Assembly: GCA_905215155.1 (NCBI GenBank)
Contig: CAJMPJ010000028.1
Span: 1 to 46,477 of the forward strand
Reading direction: 5' to 3'
DNA from: an uncultured bacterium
GTDB taxonomy: Bacteria; Bacillota; Clostridia; Lachnospirales; Lachnospiraceae
Length of the DNA stretch: 46,477 bases
The translations under genes and the position numbers were made by a program. Position 1 is the stretch's first letter, and each line of letters starts with the position of its first letter. The notes beneath the pieces were generated by a model. The model did not search any database. It was not told the DNA's origin and worked only from the letters and a program-made list of their open reading frames with translations. This document shows positions 7,655-16,145 of the stretch, in pieces.

Positions 7655-9667
7655 ATGAAAAAAACAAAAAAACAGATTCTCACAAAAATGCTTCTGGGAA
7701 TTTCGATCCCCGTGGTGCTGACATTTATTGTGTCAGGAATAATGATTTCAAAGCGTGTAGGGGAGAGTATGAAGGCTCAGTCGACCCAGACTCTGGACGC
7801 TGCCTCTCTGGCAGCAGCAAATCAGGTGGATTCATTCCTCAGTTACTATCTGGCGGAGATGAAAAGTGCGGCTGCCAGTCAGCAGGCAGAAGAATTCTTA
7901 GCCAGTTCCACAGGAACTAAGCGGCTGACCGACAGTGAATACTATCAGGGAATCAAGACCACTCTTAGTAAGCTCCAGGACACAGACAAGGAAAACATTC
8001 TGTCTTCCTGGATTGCCGATATTGATTTAAGCCAGGCAGTTATGTCCGATGGCTATATCACAGAACCGGGCTGGGATGTCCAGACCAGGCCCTGGTACCG
8101 TGCCACACAGGCAGACCAGCCCATTCTTACAGAGCCGTATGTGGATACCAACACAGGCCAGATCGTCATAACGGCAGCCTGCGGCGTATTTGAAAGCGGT
8201 ACGGGCAAACCGCTGGGCGTAGTAGGGATCGACATTCAGCTTACCCAGCTGAGTGACATCATGAGCACTTATAAGGTCGGAACCTCCGGATCGGTGATTC
8301 TTGCCACGGACAGCGGCCAGATCGTGTATCATCGAAATAAGGATATGATGCAGAAGAATATCTCAGATATTGATATTTCCCAAAATATCAAGGATGCATT
8401 TGCCTCCCAGAAAACCGGAAACTTTGATTATACCTTGGATCATGTGGAGTACTCCGGTTCCATTAAAAAGGCAGGCAATACCGGCTGGCTGGTTCTGTCA
8501 AACATTCCCCGGTCAGAGATGCTTATGGAACGCAATCAGGTCGTATCGACGGTTACTGCTATTTTTGTATTCGCCACCGTCATATTAGTCATTCTTATCT
8601 ATCTGGTGGCAAAGAGCATATCAAAGCCATTAAGGAAGCTGTCTGTGATTGCGGAGCGGATCGGCAGCGGTGAGCTTGATGTGGAGGTCGATGTATCCAG
8701 CAACGATGAAATCGGAATGGTGGCACAATCTCTGGGAAATACGGTTACTCGCCTGAGAGATTATGTAAACTATATTGATGAAATTGCAGCGGTATTGGAT
8801 CAGATCGCGGATAAAAATCTGGTGTTCCAGCTAAAGTATGATTACATAGGAGATTTTGAAAAGATCAAAAAGTCCATGTTAAAGATCAGAAGCACTCTGA
8901 CGGCTACCATGGAACAGATCACTTCCACGGCGGACCAGGTGGCTTATGGATCTCAGAATATTTCTGAAAGTTCAAAGTCACTGGCAGACGGCGCCTCCGA
9001 GCAGGCCGCTTCTGTGCAGGAACTGGCATCGACCATCAATGAGATTTCCCAGAAGATCGAGGAGAATGCAAAGGATTCCGGCGAAGCAAGCAAAAAGGCA
9101 AAGGAAGCGGAAGCAGAGCTGGAGACCGGAAGCCGTCATATGGAAGAACTGGTTTCCGCCATGAGGGAAATCAACGAAAGTTCCGGGGAAATCGGCAAGA
9201 TCATTAAGGCGATTGAAGGAATCGCATTCCAGACCAATATTCTGGCGTTAAATGCGGCTGTGGAAGCTGCCCGTGCAGGAGAAGCGGGAAAAGGCTTTGC
9301 CGTTGTAGCAGATGAAGTGAGAAGTCTGGCTTCCAGAAGTGCGGAAGCGGCAAAAGGAACGACCGCTCTGATCGAAGGGTCTGTAAACGCTGTGGCAAAC
9401 GGCACAAGGCTGGCTGATGAGGCCGCAAGATCGGTTGCAAGCGCAGTAAACAGCACCCGTATGGTAACTGATATGATCGGCAGGATCTCCGAGGCCTCCA
9501 ATCGTCAGTCTGAGGCCATCCGTCAGGTGACCATTGGAGTGGACCAGATCTCCGGAGTGGTACAGATGAACTCCGCCAATGCAGAAGAAGGTGCTGCATC
9601 AAGCGAGGAACTATACGAGCACGCCTCCCAGTTAAAGAATCTGGTAAATGAATTTAAAGTAGATTAA
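7655..9667 (+). CDS. Methyl-accepting chemotaxis protein with dCache-type sensor
   Basis: 670 residues from the ATG at 7655, chosen because GGGAGG lies ten bases before it; a longer TTG start would add 28 residues in front of the membrane anchor. Layout: short basic N-terminus, membrane helix about 12-34, extracellular dCache_1-like sensor about 40-285 (with [10 protein letters not shown] and VVGIDIQL motifs typical of Cache domains), second helix about 305-325, HAMP about 326-380, then a long coiled coil with the invariant signalling tip [18 protein letters not shown]. No C-terminal receptor-tethering pentapeptide is seen. It senses a small ligand, often an amino or organic acid, and signals to CheA. 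Monocistronic, ended by a strong terminator. Confidence 0.93.
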   Translation: MKKTKKQILTKMLLGISIPVVLTFIVSGIMISKRVGESMKAQSTQTLDAASLAAANQVDSFLSYYLAEMKSAAASQQAEEFLASSTGTKRLTDSEYYQGIKTTLSKLQDTDKENILSSWIADIDLSQAVMSDGYITEPGWDVQTRPWYRATQADQPILTEPYVDTNTGQIVITAACGVFESGTGKPLGVVGIDIQLTQLSDIMSTYKVGTSGSVILATDSGQIVYHRNKDMMQKNISDIDISQNIKDAFASQKTGNFDYTLDHVEYSGSIKKAGNTGWLVLSNIPRSEMLMERNQVVSTVTAIFVFATVILVILIYLVAKSISKPLRKLSVIAERIGSGELDVEVDVSSNDEIGMVAQSLGNTVTRLRDYVNYIDEIAAVLDQIADKNLVFQLKYDYIGDFEKIKKSMLKIRSTLTATMEQITSTADQVAYGSQNISESSKSLADGASEQAASVQELASTINEISQKIEENAKDSGEASKKAKEAEAELETGSRHMEELVSAMREINESSGEIGKIIKAIEGIAFQTNILALNAAVEAARAGEAGKGFAVVADEVRSLASRSAEAAKGTTALIEGSVNAVANGTRLADEAARSVASAVNSTRMVTDMIGRISEASNRQSEAIRQVTIGVDQISGVVQMNSANAEEGAASSEELYEHASQLKNLVNEFKVD

Positions 9668-9672
9668 AGCAA

Positions 9673-9714
9673 AAAAGATGTCCGGTAAGCGTTTGTTTAC
9701 CGGACATCTTTTCG
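9673..9714. terminator. Bidirectional terminator between MCP and HPr-like genes
   Basis: Arms AAAGATGTCCGGTAA and TTTACCGGACATCTTT flank a loop of about six bases. Runs of A before and T after allow it to work for both converging genes. Confidence 0.85.
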
Positions 9715-9728
9715 TATGTATGTATCTG

Positions 9729-9971
9729 TTAGGCAGTCTTTTCTTCCCGCAGAAAGTCTGACAGGGATTCCAGAATATCGTCATGTTCATTGCTGTAAAT
9801 AATCATCTCCAGCTCCGGATTCGGACAGATCGTCATAATACCCAGGATGGACTTGGCATCAATGACAACGTTTCCTTTGCATAAATCCACATCATAATTA
9901 TACTTTGTAACGGTTCTGACAAATTTTGTAATGTCTTCAATGTTGTTGATTTGAATAGGATATTTTTTCAT
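9729..9971 (-). CDS. HPr-like protein lacking the catalytic histidine
   Basis: 80 residues, close to the length of the PTS phosphocarrier HPr. The C-terminal two thirds align with HPr: VVIDAKSILGIMTI matches the regulatory serine block, with S41 at the place of HPr Ser46, followed by an acidic last helix. The N-terminal active-site loop that normally reads GLHxRPA is replaced by INNIEDITKF, so the phosphorylatable His15 is missing. Like Bacillus Crh it could be phosphorylated on the serine by HPr kinase and take part in catabolite control but not in sugar phosphotransfer; that is inference. Good GAGGTGAG site before the ATG. Divergent from the AraC-type gene. Confidence 0.7.
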   Translation of the reverse strand: MKKYPIQINNIEDITKFVRTVTKYNYDVDLCKGNVVIDAKSILGIMTICPNPELEMIIYSNEHDDILESLSDFLREEKTA

Positions 9972-10024
9972 ATGCTCACCTCATATAAATACTTCTGGTT
10001 ACATTTGTGTGTCGTTTCGACCTG

Positions 10025-10051
10025 ATTATATGACAAATTGTGACAATTTGT
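10025..10051 (-). promoter_or_regulatory. Perfect 19-bp palindrome beside a -10 box, HPr-like/AraC intergenic region
   Basis: ACAAATTGT and ACAATTTGT are separated by one base at 10033-10051, a perfect inverted repeat. On the minus strand TATAAT (10030-10025) directly abuts it, so a protein bound there would overlap the core promoter of the HPr-like gene. The divergent AraC-type regulator is the obvious candidate, although AraC-family sites are more often direct repeats. The rest of the 185-base gap shows no gene. Confidence 0.5.
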
Positions 10052-10156
10052 TATGTCCAAATTTGTATAAAAACCGTCTTTTCTTGCAAAGGGCTGGATG
10101 AGGATGGTATAATGGCTTGGGGGAAGGGCATGGGAACCGGTTGTTTGGAGGGGAAA

Positions 10157-11107
10157 ATGAAGAAAGAACTTCTGAAGCTTTTAAGAAATTCATCGTATGC
10201 AGCTTCAATTTTGCAGTATTATGATAAAGCATGTGGTGAGGAAGCGGTCGAAAATAATATTGTGATGAGACCGGGAAAATTAATGGATATGTATTGTCAG
10301 CCCTGTCACATTGCAATACCGGAACACAGCCACAATTATGTGGAACTGGTATATATGTACAGCGGGACAACGGTCCATGTTATAGGCGGAACCAGAAAGC
10401 TGAAGCTGGAGACCAATGATTTACTGATTTTAAGAGAAGAAACCAGGCATGCCATCAATCCGGCAGGAGAAGAAGATATTGCCTTCCATTTTTTCTTAAT
10501 GCCTGAATTTTTCAGTCACCCTGCTTTTATGGGGGGAAACGGAAATATGCTCAGGCAGTTTATATCGGCATCCTTAAAAGGAAATACAACTGTGGCGGAA
10601 TACCTGCATTTCCATTTACGGGAAATTCTGCCTGCCAGAAACCTGCTTGAGAACATGATCTGGTCTTACGTGGAAGAAAAAGAGGACAGACAGGAAATCA
10701 ATCAGGCAACAATGGGAATACTGTTTATGGAACTGCTTCATGATGTGGATAAGGTGGAATATCACGATATGCTCCAGTATGAGGAACAGATCGTGCTGAC
10801 CGCATACCAGTATCTGGAAAAAAATTATTCCAGTGCGACCTTAGAGGAATTTTCCGGCATATCCATGCAGCCGCCGTATTATATCAGCCGTCTGTTCAAG
10901 CGGTATTATAAGATGACATTTACCGAATGCCTGCAGCTTATAAGACTTGGCAGGGCGGCCAATGATCTGTCGTCAACCACCAAGCCTGTGGAAGAGATTA
11001 TCGCAGAGGTGGGCTATGAGAACAGCAGTTATTTCCACCGTCTGTTTAAGCAGAGGTACGGATTGACACCAAAGCAGTTCCGGGATAAATCCAGAAGCAA
11101 ATTCTGA
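10157..11107 (+). CDS. AraC-family transcriptional regulator with N-terminal cupin sensor
   Basis: 316 residues from the ATG at 10157; the frame stays open to 10040 but only this Met has a GGAGGGG site directly upstream (spacing is short, so 10129 is an alternative). N-terminal cupin domain with IPEHSHNYVELVYMYSG (about residues 55-75) and RHAINP. C-terminal AraC double helix-turn-helix over the last 100 residues: TLEEFSGISMQPPYYISRLF, then KPVEEIIAEVGYENSSYFHR and the signature FKQRYGLTPKQFR. Such proteins usually activate sugar-use genes when ligand binds the cupin. No carbohydrate gene is adjacent, so the target may be the divergent HPr-like gene or a distant locus. Confidence 0.9.
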   Translation: MKKELLKLLRNSSYAASILQYYDKACGEEAVENNIVMRPGKLMDMYCQPCHIAIPEHSHNYVELVYMYSGTTVHVIGGTRKLKLETNDLLILREETRHAINPAGEEDIAFHFFLMPEFFSHPAFMGGNGNMLRQFISASLKGNTTVAEYLHFHLREILPARNLLENMIWSYVEEKEDRQEINQATMGILFMELLHDVDKVEYHDMLQYEEQIVLTAYQYLEKNYSSATLEEFSGISMQPPYYISRLFKRYYKMTFTECLQLIRLGRAANDLSSTTKPVEEIIAEVGYENSSYFHRLFKQRYGLTPKQFRDKSRSKF

Positions 11108-11198
11108 AAAGATTATGAAATATGCTTCGGGAACATTGACTTTCCTATCACAGGTTATTATAGTTAAGTCAAAATGAAAAGGGGCGAGGAACACAAAA

Positions 11199-11603
11199 AT
11201 GAGCCGGTTTAGGGAACGTTTTGCGCGGTTTATGGCCGGAAGATATGGTGCCGATAAGCTGTGCCGGTATTTGATTGGAATTTCTCTTGTATTGATGTTT
11301 GCAGGTGTGTTTGTCTGGAATACGTGGTTAGATGTTCTGGCAATTATTTTTCTGGCTATATGCTATTTCCGTATGTTTTCAAAGAATATCGGAAAACGAT
11401 TTGAGGAAAACCAGAAATTTGAACGTCTCTTATTCCGTATAACGGAAGTTTTCAAAAAGTGGCGTTATAAGATTCAGCAGATGAGGCAATACCATATTTA
11501 TCATTGTCCCAATTGCAGTCAGAAAATCAGGATTCCAAGAGGCAAGGGAAAGGTGAGTATTCATTGTCCTAAGTGCAATACTGATTTTATAAAGAAAAGT
11601 TAG
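11199..11603 (+). CDS. Small membrane protein with C-terminal zinc ribbon
   Basis: 134 residues. Two adjacent hydrophobic helices (about residues 24-60, LIGISLVLMFAGVFVW then VLAIIFLAICYF) are followed by a basic linker and a four-cysteine ribbon CPNCSQKIRIPRGKGK ... CPKC that probably binds zinc. This architecture is common in Lachnospiraceae and is usually annotated hypothetical; its function is unknown. GGGGCGAGGA precedes the ATG. It starts a run of closely packed rightward genes (DUF2156, GNAT), and lies 25 bases before the next one. Confidence 0.75.
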   Translation: MSRFRERFARFMAGRYGADKLCRYLIGISLVLMFAGVFVWNTWLDVLAIIFLAICYFRMFSKNIGKRFEENQKFERLLFRITEVFKKWRYKIQQMRQYHIYHCPNCSQKIRIPRGKGKVSIHCPKCNTDFIKKS

Positions 11604-11627
11604 TGATATATTTAGAAGGGAACAATT

Positions 11628-12548
11628 ATGAATTTACAATTTAAGCCGCTTGAGGCAACGGATGTTGACAAAATTTCTCCATTCTATGCCTTACGGCCCA
11701 ATCGAACCTGTGACAGCGTATATTTAGACAGTTTTATCTGGAGAGAATACTATCAGGTAAAATACGCGGTCTGTGATGAAAAGGCAGTGTTGTTTTTGAT
11801 GGAGAAAGACGGAGAACCATTCTCCGCAATGCCGGTTTGCAAGGAAGAATATCTGCCTTATTATTTTCAGAAATTGGTGGATTATTTTAATCAGGTCTTA
11901 AAAAAACCGTTAAAGATTTTCCTTGCAGATGAGGAAGCCATCAATTATCTGAAACTGGACCCGGAAAAGTTTCTGATAAAGGAAGAGGAGGATTTAAAGG
12001 ATTATCTTTACGATGCCGAATCTTTAAAGACTCTGGCAGGAAAGAAGCTGCACAAAAAGAAGAATCATTTAAACTCCTTTTTAAGGGAATACGAGGGCCG
12101 TTACGAATTCAGGACTCTTACCTGTTCTGACCGGGCCGATGTGCTTTCCTTCCTTGACGAATGGTGGGAGAATAAGGTGGAAGCCGCTGAATTCGTGCGT
12201 CAGCTGGATTATGAAGTCATGGGAATCCATGATATTTTGAAAAACTGTCACCTCCTTAATGTGAGAATGGCAGGAGTGTACATCGACGGGCAGTTAAAAG
12301 CGTTTACCATCGGCACTTACAACCCTTACGAAAAGATGGCGGTGATCCACATTGAAAAGGCAGATCCCGGCATTAAGGGACTTTATCAGTTTATCAACCA
12401 GCAGTTTTTGATTCATGGATTTCCGGAGGAGCTAAAACTTGTCAACCGGGAAGACGATGTGGGGATGGAAGGATTGAGAAAAGCAAAGATGTCCTACTAT
12501 CCCATTGATTTTGCAAGAAAATACGGAGTAATTCAGAAGGGTTTTTAG
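11628..12548 (+). CDS. DUF2156 (GNAT-like, phosphatidylglycerol lysyltransferase C-terminal domain) protein
   Basis: 306 residues. The start MNLQFKPLEATDVDKISPFY, the tract KKLHKKKNHLNSFLREY and the end LKLVNREDDVGMEGLRKAK with YYPIDFARKY match the DUF2156 family, whose fold is a double GNAT related to the catalytic half of MprF and to FemX-type aminoacyl transferases. No membrane helices are present, so it is the soluble stand-alone version. The acceptor is unknown. The ATG has an AGAAGGGAAC site. The next gene begins two bases after its stop, so the two are translationally coupled. Confidence 0.85.
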   Translation: MNLQFKPLEATDVDKISPFYALRPNRTCDSVYLDSFIWREYYQVKYAVCDEKAVLFLMEKDGEPFSAMPVCKEEYLPYYFQKLVDYFNQVLKKPLKIFLADEEAINYLKLDPEKFLIKEEEDLKDYLYDAESLKTLAGKKLHKKKNHLNSFLREYEGRYEFRTLTCSDRADVLSFLDEWWENKVEAAEFVRQLDYEVMGIHDILKNCHLLNVRMAGVYIDGQLKAFTIGTYNPYEKMAVIHIEKADPGIKGLYQFINQQFLIHGFPEELKLVNREDDVGMEGLRKAKMSYYPIDFARKYGVIQKGF

Positions 12549-12550
12549 CG

Positions 12551-13597
12551 ATGATACGGTATTTGAAGCAGGAAGAAAAAAAGGAAAGCAGAAAGCTGTG
12601 GGAAAAGGTCTTTTCAGAAGACTCGGAGAGCTTTCTGGATTATTACTATTCGGACAGGGTACAAAAAAGCAAGGTTCTGACCGCATGGAAGGAAGGATCT
12701 ATGGCTGCGATGCTTCATCGCAATCCTTATCAAGTGGTGGTGAAAGACCGCTTATGGAAGATTGATTACGTTGCCGGGGTTGCTACTCATCCGGACTGCC
12801 GTCATCAGGGTTTCATGAGCCGGCTTTTAAGCCGCTGTTTTATGGATATGTATTTGGAAAAAATGGAATTTTGCTTTCTGGTTCCTGTAGATCCTGCCAT
12901 TTATCAGCCGTTTGGTTTTACCTACATCAGTGATCTGCCGGCAAAGGAATTGAACGCAAAGGGACAGCAGTTAAGCCGGCGTGCCTTTTTGGAAGGTTCG
13001 GAGGAATGCAGGGAGACGGCCAGGTTCGTCGGCAGGCAGCTGGAGGATCAATATGAAGTCTATGCGTTGAGAAACGAAGAATACTACCGGGATTTAAGCA
13101 GGGAAGTACGGAGTGACCGGGGGGATCTGCTTCTTCTGTCTACCAGAGAGAAAGAAGAACGCCTGGCAGGTGTATGGGCCTATTACGGTGAGACGGCAGC
13201 GAATGTAAGAGAACTGATCTGTCTGCCGGAATATTTAAAGGAAGGCGGCTCCTCAAAGCCTTATGCAATGGGGAGGATCATTCATTTGCAACAGTTTGTT
13301 TCCGTCATATGCTTAAACGAGGATAGTCCGGTCAGTGAGATGGAACTGGTCATTGAGGTAAAAGATTCATTGATTCATCAAAACAACGGCATATTTAAGT
13401 GGAGGCTTGACCGGAAGGGATCGGTCTTAACCCCCGTTTTGGAGGAGGAAGGACGGAAACCCCAGATATCCCTTGGGATCAATGATCTGACATCCTGGCT
13501 GTTTGGATACAGCCGTCCTTCTGTCTCTGGCGAAGGGAAAGAATTGGTGGACAGGGTCCGGCCGTTAAAGGGAGTATTTTTTGATGAAGTAACTTAA
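12551..13597 (+). CDS. Eis-like GNAT acetyltransferase
   Basis: 348 residues. N-terminal GNAT domain with the acetyl-CoA loop in VATHPDCRHQGFMSRLL (about residues 75-92), then PVDPAIYQPFGFTYIS, which is the conserved xxYxxFGF element of Eis family enzymes; the second GNAT-like half and a C-terminal sterol-carrier-like domain (EMELVIEVKDSLIHQNNG to PQISLGINDLTSWLFG) follow in the expected order. Eis homologues acetylate amines on lysines or aminoglycosides; the acceptor here is not known. It is two bases downstream of the DUF2156 gene and 104 bases before a sirtuin deacylase, an acetylation/deacylation neighbourhood. Confidence 0.88.
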   Translation: MIRYLKQEEKKESRKLWEKVFSEDSESFLDYYYSDRVQKSKVLTAWKEGSMAAMLHRNPYQVVVKDRLWKIDYVAGVATHPDCRHQGFMSRLLSRCFMDMYLEKMEFCFLVPVDPAIYQPFGFTYISDLPAKELNAKGQQLSRRAFLEGSEECRETARFVGRQLEDQYEVYALRNEEYYRDLSREVRSDRGDLLLLSTREKEERLAGVWAYYGETAANVRELICLPEYLKEGGSSKPYAMGRIIHLQQFVSVICLNEDSPVSEMELVIEVKDSLIHQNNGIFKWRLDRKGSVLTPVLEEEGRKPQISLGINDLTSWLFGYSRPSVSGEGKELVDRVRPLKGVFFDEVT

Positions 13598-13634
13598 ATA
13601 TGTCCGCCGGCATCGGAGTTGGACTAGTGATTAC

Positions 13635-13672
13635 GGGCGGATTCTTATGAATCCGCCCTCCATGTTTTAGAT
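13635..13672 (+). terminator. Hairpin after the Eis-like gene
   Basis: GGGCGGATTC and GAATCCGCCC pair perfectly around TTAT. The downstream T-tract is weak (TCCATGTTTTAG), so it may attenuate and allow some readthrough into the sirtuin gene. Confidence 0.6.
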
Positions 13673-13701
13673 AGTCTTTTTAAACAGGAAAGGGTAGGGA
13701 T

Positions 13702-14427
13702 ATGGAAGGGATAAGTCAGTTAAAAGAATGGATCGGAAAAAGTGAAAACATCGTTTTTTTCGGAGGTGCGGGAGTATCGACGGAAAGTGATATCCCGGAT
13801 TTCAGAGGGGTGGATGGGCTTTACCATGAACAATATAAGTATCCTCCGGAAACCATCATCAGCCATAGCTTCTACAGAAAGAACCCCGAGGAGTTTTACC
13901 GGTTTTACTGCAATAAGATGTTATTCCCCCATGCAAAGCCCAATAAAGCCCATAAGGCACTGGCAAAGCTTGAAGCCATGGGGAAATTAAAAGCGGTCAT
14001 TACCCAGAACATTGACGGCCTCCATCAGGCAGCAGGAAGCCGGAATGTATTGGAACTCCATGGTTCCGTAAAGAGAAATTACTGTACAAAATGTATGAAA
14101 TTTTATAACCTGGAGGAAATGCTTGCCGCCAAGGGGGAGGGAGAGGTTCCGCGATGCAGCTGTGGGGGAATCATAAAGCCGGATGTGGTGCTTTATGAGG
14201 AAAGCCTTAACGATAGCGTCCTGAGCCGTGCGGTGTCATTTATTTCCGGTGCGGATTTGCTGATCGTGGGAGGTACCTCCTTAACGGTTTATCCGGCAGC
14301 AGGACTCATTGATTATTACAATGGAAATCAGATGGTTTTGATCAACAAGACGGTAACGCCCATGGATGAACGGGCGGATCTGGTCATCAGCGGCAGCATT
14401 GGAGAAGTGCTTCACGACGCAGTTTAA
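13702..14427 (+). CDS. cobB: NAD-dependent protein deacylase (sirtuin)
   Basis: 241 residues. Removes acetyl or other acyl groups from lysine side chains with NAD+ consumption. Seen in order: FFGGAGVSTESDIPDFRG (NAD-binding GAGxS...PDFR), TQNIDGLHQAAGS, the catalytic His in ELHGSVKRNYC, a zinc ribbon CTKC ... CSCGG whose second pair is C-x-C rather than C-x2-C, VVLYEESLND, GGTSLTVYPAAGL and a final DERADLVISGSIGEVL. All are canonical for class III/U bacterial sirtuins. AGGAAAGGG precedes the ATG. The following aldo/keto reductase starts 29 bases later, so they are probably cotranscribed. Confidence 0.94.
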   Translation: MEGISQLKEWIGKSENIVFFGGAGVSTESDIPDFRGVDGLYHEQYKYPPETIISHSFYRKNPEEFYRFYCNKMLFPHAKPNKAHKALAKLEAMGKLKAVITQNIDGLHQAAGSRNVLELHGSVKRNYCTKCMKFYNLEEMLAAKGEGEVPRCSCGGIIKPDVVLYEESLNDSVLSRAVSFISGADLLIVGGTSLTVYPAAGLIDYYNGNQMVLINKTVTPMDERADLVISGSIGEVLHDAV

Positions 14428-14455
14428 CTGGATTTGGAGAAGGGAGAACAAACAT

Positions 14456-15445
14456 ATGTATGAGGCAGCAAAAGAACGATATGGGACAATGGTATATAAA
14501 CGCTGTGGAAGAAGCGGGGTCCTGCTTCCCAGGGTGTCTTTGGGGCTATGGCAGAATTTCGGGCTGGAAAAACCTCTTTCTCACCAAAGAGAGATCCTTT
14601 TAAGTGCTTTTGATATGGGAATTACCCATTTCGACCTGGCCAATAATTACGGAGCTCCGGTGGTGGGAAAAGCAGAGGAAAATTTTGGAAGCGTGTTAAA
14701 GAGTGATTTGGGCAGATACCGGGATGAGCTGATAATTTCCACCAAGGCCGGATTTGAAATGTGGCCGGGACCTTACGGAAACTGGGGCTCAAGAAAGTAT
14801 TTGATGGCCAGCTTAGACCAGAGCTTAAAACGCATGGGACTGGAATATGTGGATATATTTTATCATCACAGACCGGACCCGGATACCCCGCTTGAGGAGA
14901 CCATGGGAGCACTTGCCGATATGGTAAAGCAGGGAAAGGCGCTTTATGTGGGAATCTCTAATTACGGTGACAAAGAAGCAAAAGAAGCCATTTTGATGTT
15001 AAAGGCCAAAAATGTCCCATGTCTGATTGGACAGCCCAGGTACAACATGTTTGAGCGTGTGGCGGAGGAAGGGCTTTTTGACACTCTGTCGGAACATGGC
15101 GCAGGCTGTATCTGCTACAGTCCTTTGGCACAGGGTATGCTGACAGACCGCTATTTAAATGGGATTCCGGAGAACTCCAGGGCAGCAAGACCCGGCAGCA
15201 CTTTAAGCGGCCGTTACCTCACTGAGGAGAATCTCTCCAGTGTCCGCCGTCTAAATGACCTTGCAGCAGGGAGAGGCCAGACACTTGCCCAGATGGCACT
15301 TGCCTGGGTCCTTCGGGAGGAGGCGGTCACGTCGGTTCTGGTCGGAGCCAGCAGTGTGAAACAGTTGAAGGAAAATGCAGCTTGTCTGAAGAATACGGAA
15401 TTTACCCCGGAAGAACTGGCTGAGATCGACAGAATTTTAAAATAA
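14456..15445 (+). CDS. Aldo/keto reductase, YghZ (L-glyceraldehyde-3-phosphate reductase) type
   Basis: 329 residues from the ATG at 14456, chosen for its AGAAGGGAG site; the open frame reaches back into the sirtuin gene. NADPH-dependent carbonyl reductase. The beginning VYKRCGRSGVLLPRVSLGLWQNFG is that of the AKR14/YghZ group. Tetrad residues are visible: Asp and Tyr in FDLANNYG, Lys in ISTKAGFEMWPGPYG, His in FYHHRPDPDTPLEETM. The GxxS-type cofactor end VTSVLVGASSVKQLKEN is present. The physiological substrate may be a small aldehyde such as methylglyoxal or L-glyceraldehyde 3-phosphate; specificity is inferred from family. Confidence 0.9.
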   Translation: MYEAAKERYGTMVYKRCGRSGVLLPRVSLGLWQNFGLEKPLSHQREILLSAFDMGITHFDLANNYGAPVVGKAEENFGSVLKSDLGRYRDELIISTKAGFEMWPGPYGNWGSRKYLMASLDQSLKRMGLEYVDIFYHHRPDPDTPLEETMGALADMVKQGKALYVGISNYGDKEAKEAILMLKAKNVPCLIGQPRYNMFERVAEEGLFDTLSEHGAGCICYSPLAQGMLTDRYLNGIPENSRAARPGSTLSGRYLTEENLSSVRRLNDLAAGRGQTLAQMALAWVLREEAVTSVLVGASSVKQLKENAACLKNTEFTPEELAEIDRILK

Positions 15446-15487
15446 TCGGATATAAGGGCAGCCCGTGATGGGAAGGCAGGTATGTTT

Positions 15488-15685
15488 ATGACTTACGAAG
15501 TTGGAGATATTGTAAAACTGAAAAAAAAACACCCCTGCGGAAGTCAGGAGTGGGAGATATTAAGAGTTGGTGCAGATTTTCGTTTAAAATGTATGGGCTG
15601 CGGCCACCAAATTATGGTGCCAAGAAAGCTGGTGGAAAAGAACACCAGAGGTTTAAAAGGAAACGATGGAACTCCAAAGGTATAA
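15488..15685 (+). CDS. DUF951 family small protein
   Basis: 65 residues. The sequence YEVGDIVKLKKKHPCGS, WEILRVGADFRLKCMGCG and QIMVPRKLVEK is diagnostic of DUF951, a short conserved Firmicute protein with a CxxC-like pair (C-M-G-C) and a beta-barrel look; its molecular role is not established. Two start codons are close: the ATG at 15488 has a better spaced AAGGCAGG site than the one at 15482. In many Firmicutes this gene lies beside the chromosome-partition/mechanosensitive channel and rpsF region, as here, where rpsF is the next gene. Confidence 0.85.
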   Translation: MTYEVGDIVKLKKKHPCGSQEWEILRVGADFRLKCMGCGHQIMVPRKLVEKNTRGLKGNDGTPKV

Positions 15686-15731
15686 AGCGAAGAAAACCAC
15701 AGTAAAATGTGCAGGAAATTGAGAAAAGGAC

Positions 15732-15760
15732 TTGCTTTTATCAAATGTTTCCGGTATAAT
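15732..15760 (+). promoter_or_regulatory. Sigma-A promoter of rpsF-ssb-rpsR
   Basis: TTGCTT (15732-15737), 17-base spacer, TATAAT (15755-15760). The perfect -10 and spacing fit a strong ribosomal-protein promoter; transcription would start near 15767. Confidence 0.8.
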
Positions 15761-15782
15761 GTTATTTCGTGACATATAGAAT

Positions 15783-15827
15783 CCTTGCTCCTGAAACTGA
15801 AAGCAGGGGCCAGAGACCACAAGGAGG
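15783..15827 (+). promoter_or_regulatory. Candidate S6:S18 autoregulatory leader overlapping the rpsF Shine-Dalgarno
   Basis: CCTTG (15783-15787) can pair with CAAGG (15820-15824), which overlaps the AAGGAGG ribosome binding site, and inside it GCTCCTG pairs with CAGGGGC (15804-15810). Known rpsF leaders in bacteria bind the S6:S18 dimer and repress translation by hiding the start region. Position and architecture fit; the exact conserved loop bases were not verified. Confidence 0.5.
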
Positions 15828-15835
15828 TAAAAAGC

Positions 15836-16123
15836 ATGAACAAATATGAGTTAGCCGTTGTTATTAACGCAAAGCTCGAAGATGAAGAGAGAGCAGCAGC
15901 GGTTGAAAAAGTTACGGGTTATATCACTCGTTTCGGCGGAGCTGTTACTGGCATTGATGAATGGGGTAAGAAAAGATTGGCTTACGAAATTCAGAAAATG
16001 AAAGAAGGATACTACTACTTCATCAAATTTGATGGCGAATCCAGAACTCCGAACGAGTTAGAAGAGCACGTTCGTATCATGGAGCCGGTTATCAGATACT
16101 TATGCGTAAGACAAGAGGCATAA
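15836..16123 (+). CDS. rpsF: 30S ribosomal protein S6
   Basis: 95 residues from the ATG at 15836, preceded by AAGGAGG. Binds with S18 on the platform of the small ribosomal subunit. MNKYELAVVINAKLEDEE, FGGAVTGIDEWGKKRLAYEI and the end VIRYLCVRQEA are typical S6 blocks, and length agrees. First gene of the conserved rpsF-ssb-rpsR operon, with its own promoter and a candidate autogenous leader. Confidence 0.97.
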   Translation: MNKYELAVVINAKLEDEERAAAVEKVTGYITRFGGAVTGIDEWGKKRLAYEIQKMKEGYYYFIKFDGESRTPNELEEHVRIMEPVIRYLCVRQEA

Positions 16124-16145
16124 TAGATAAAGAAAGCGTGATCGT

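Noticed and set aside
9136..9602. Two leftward frames of more than 120 codons antisense to the chemoreceptor signalling domain
   Set aside because: Ala/Ser-rich composition is the expected mirror of the MCP coiled coil.
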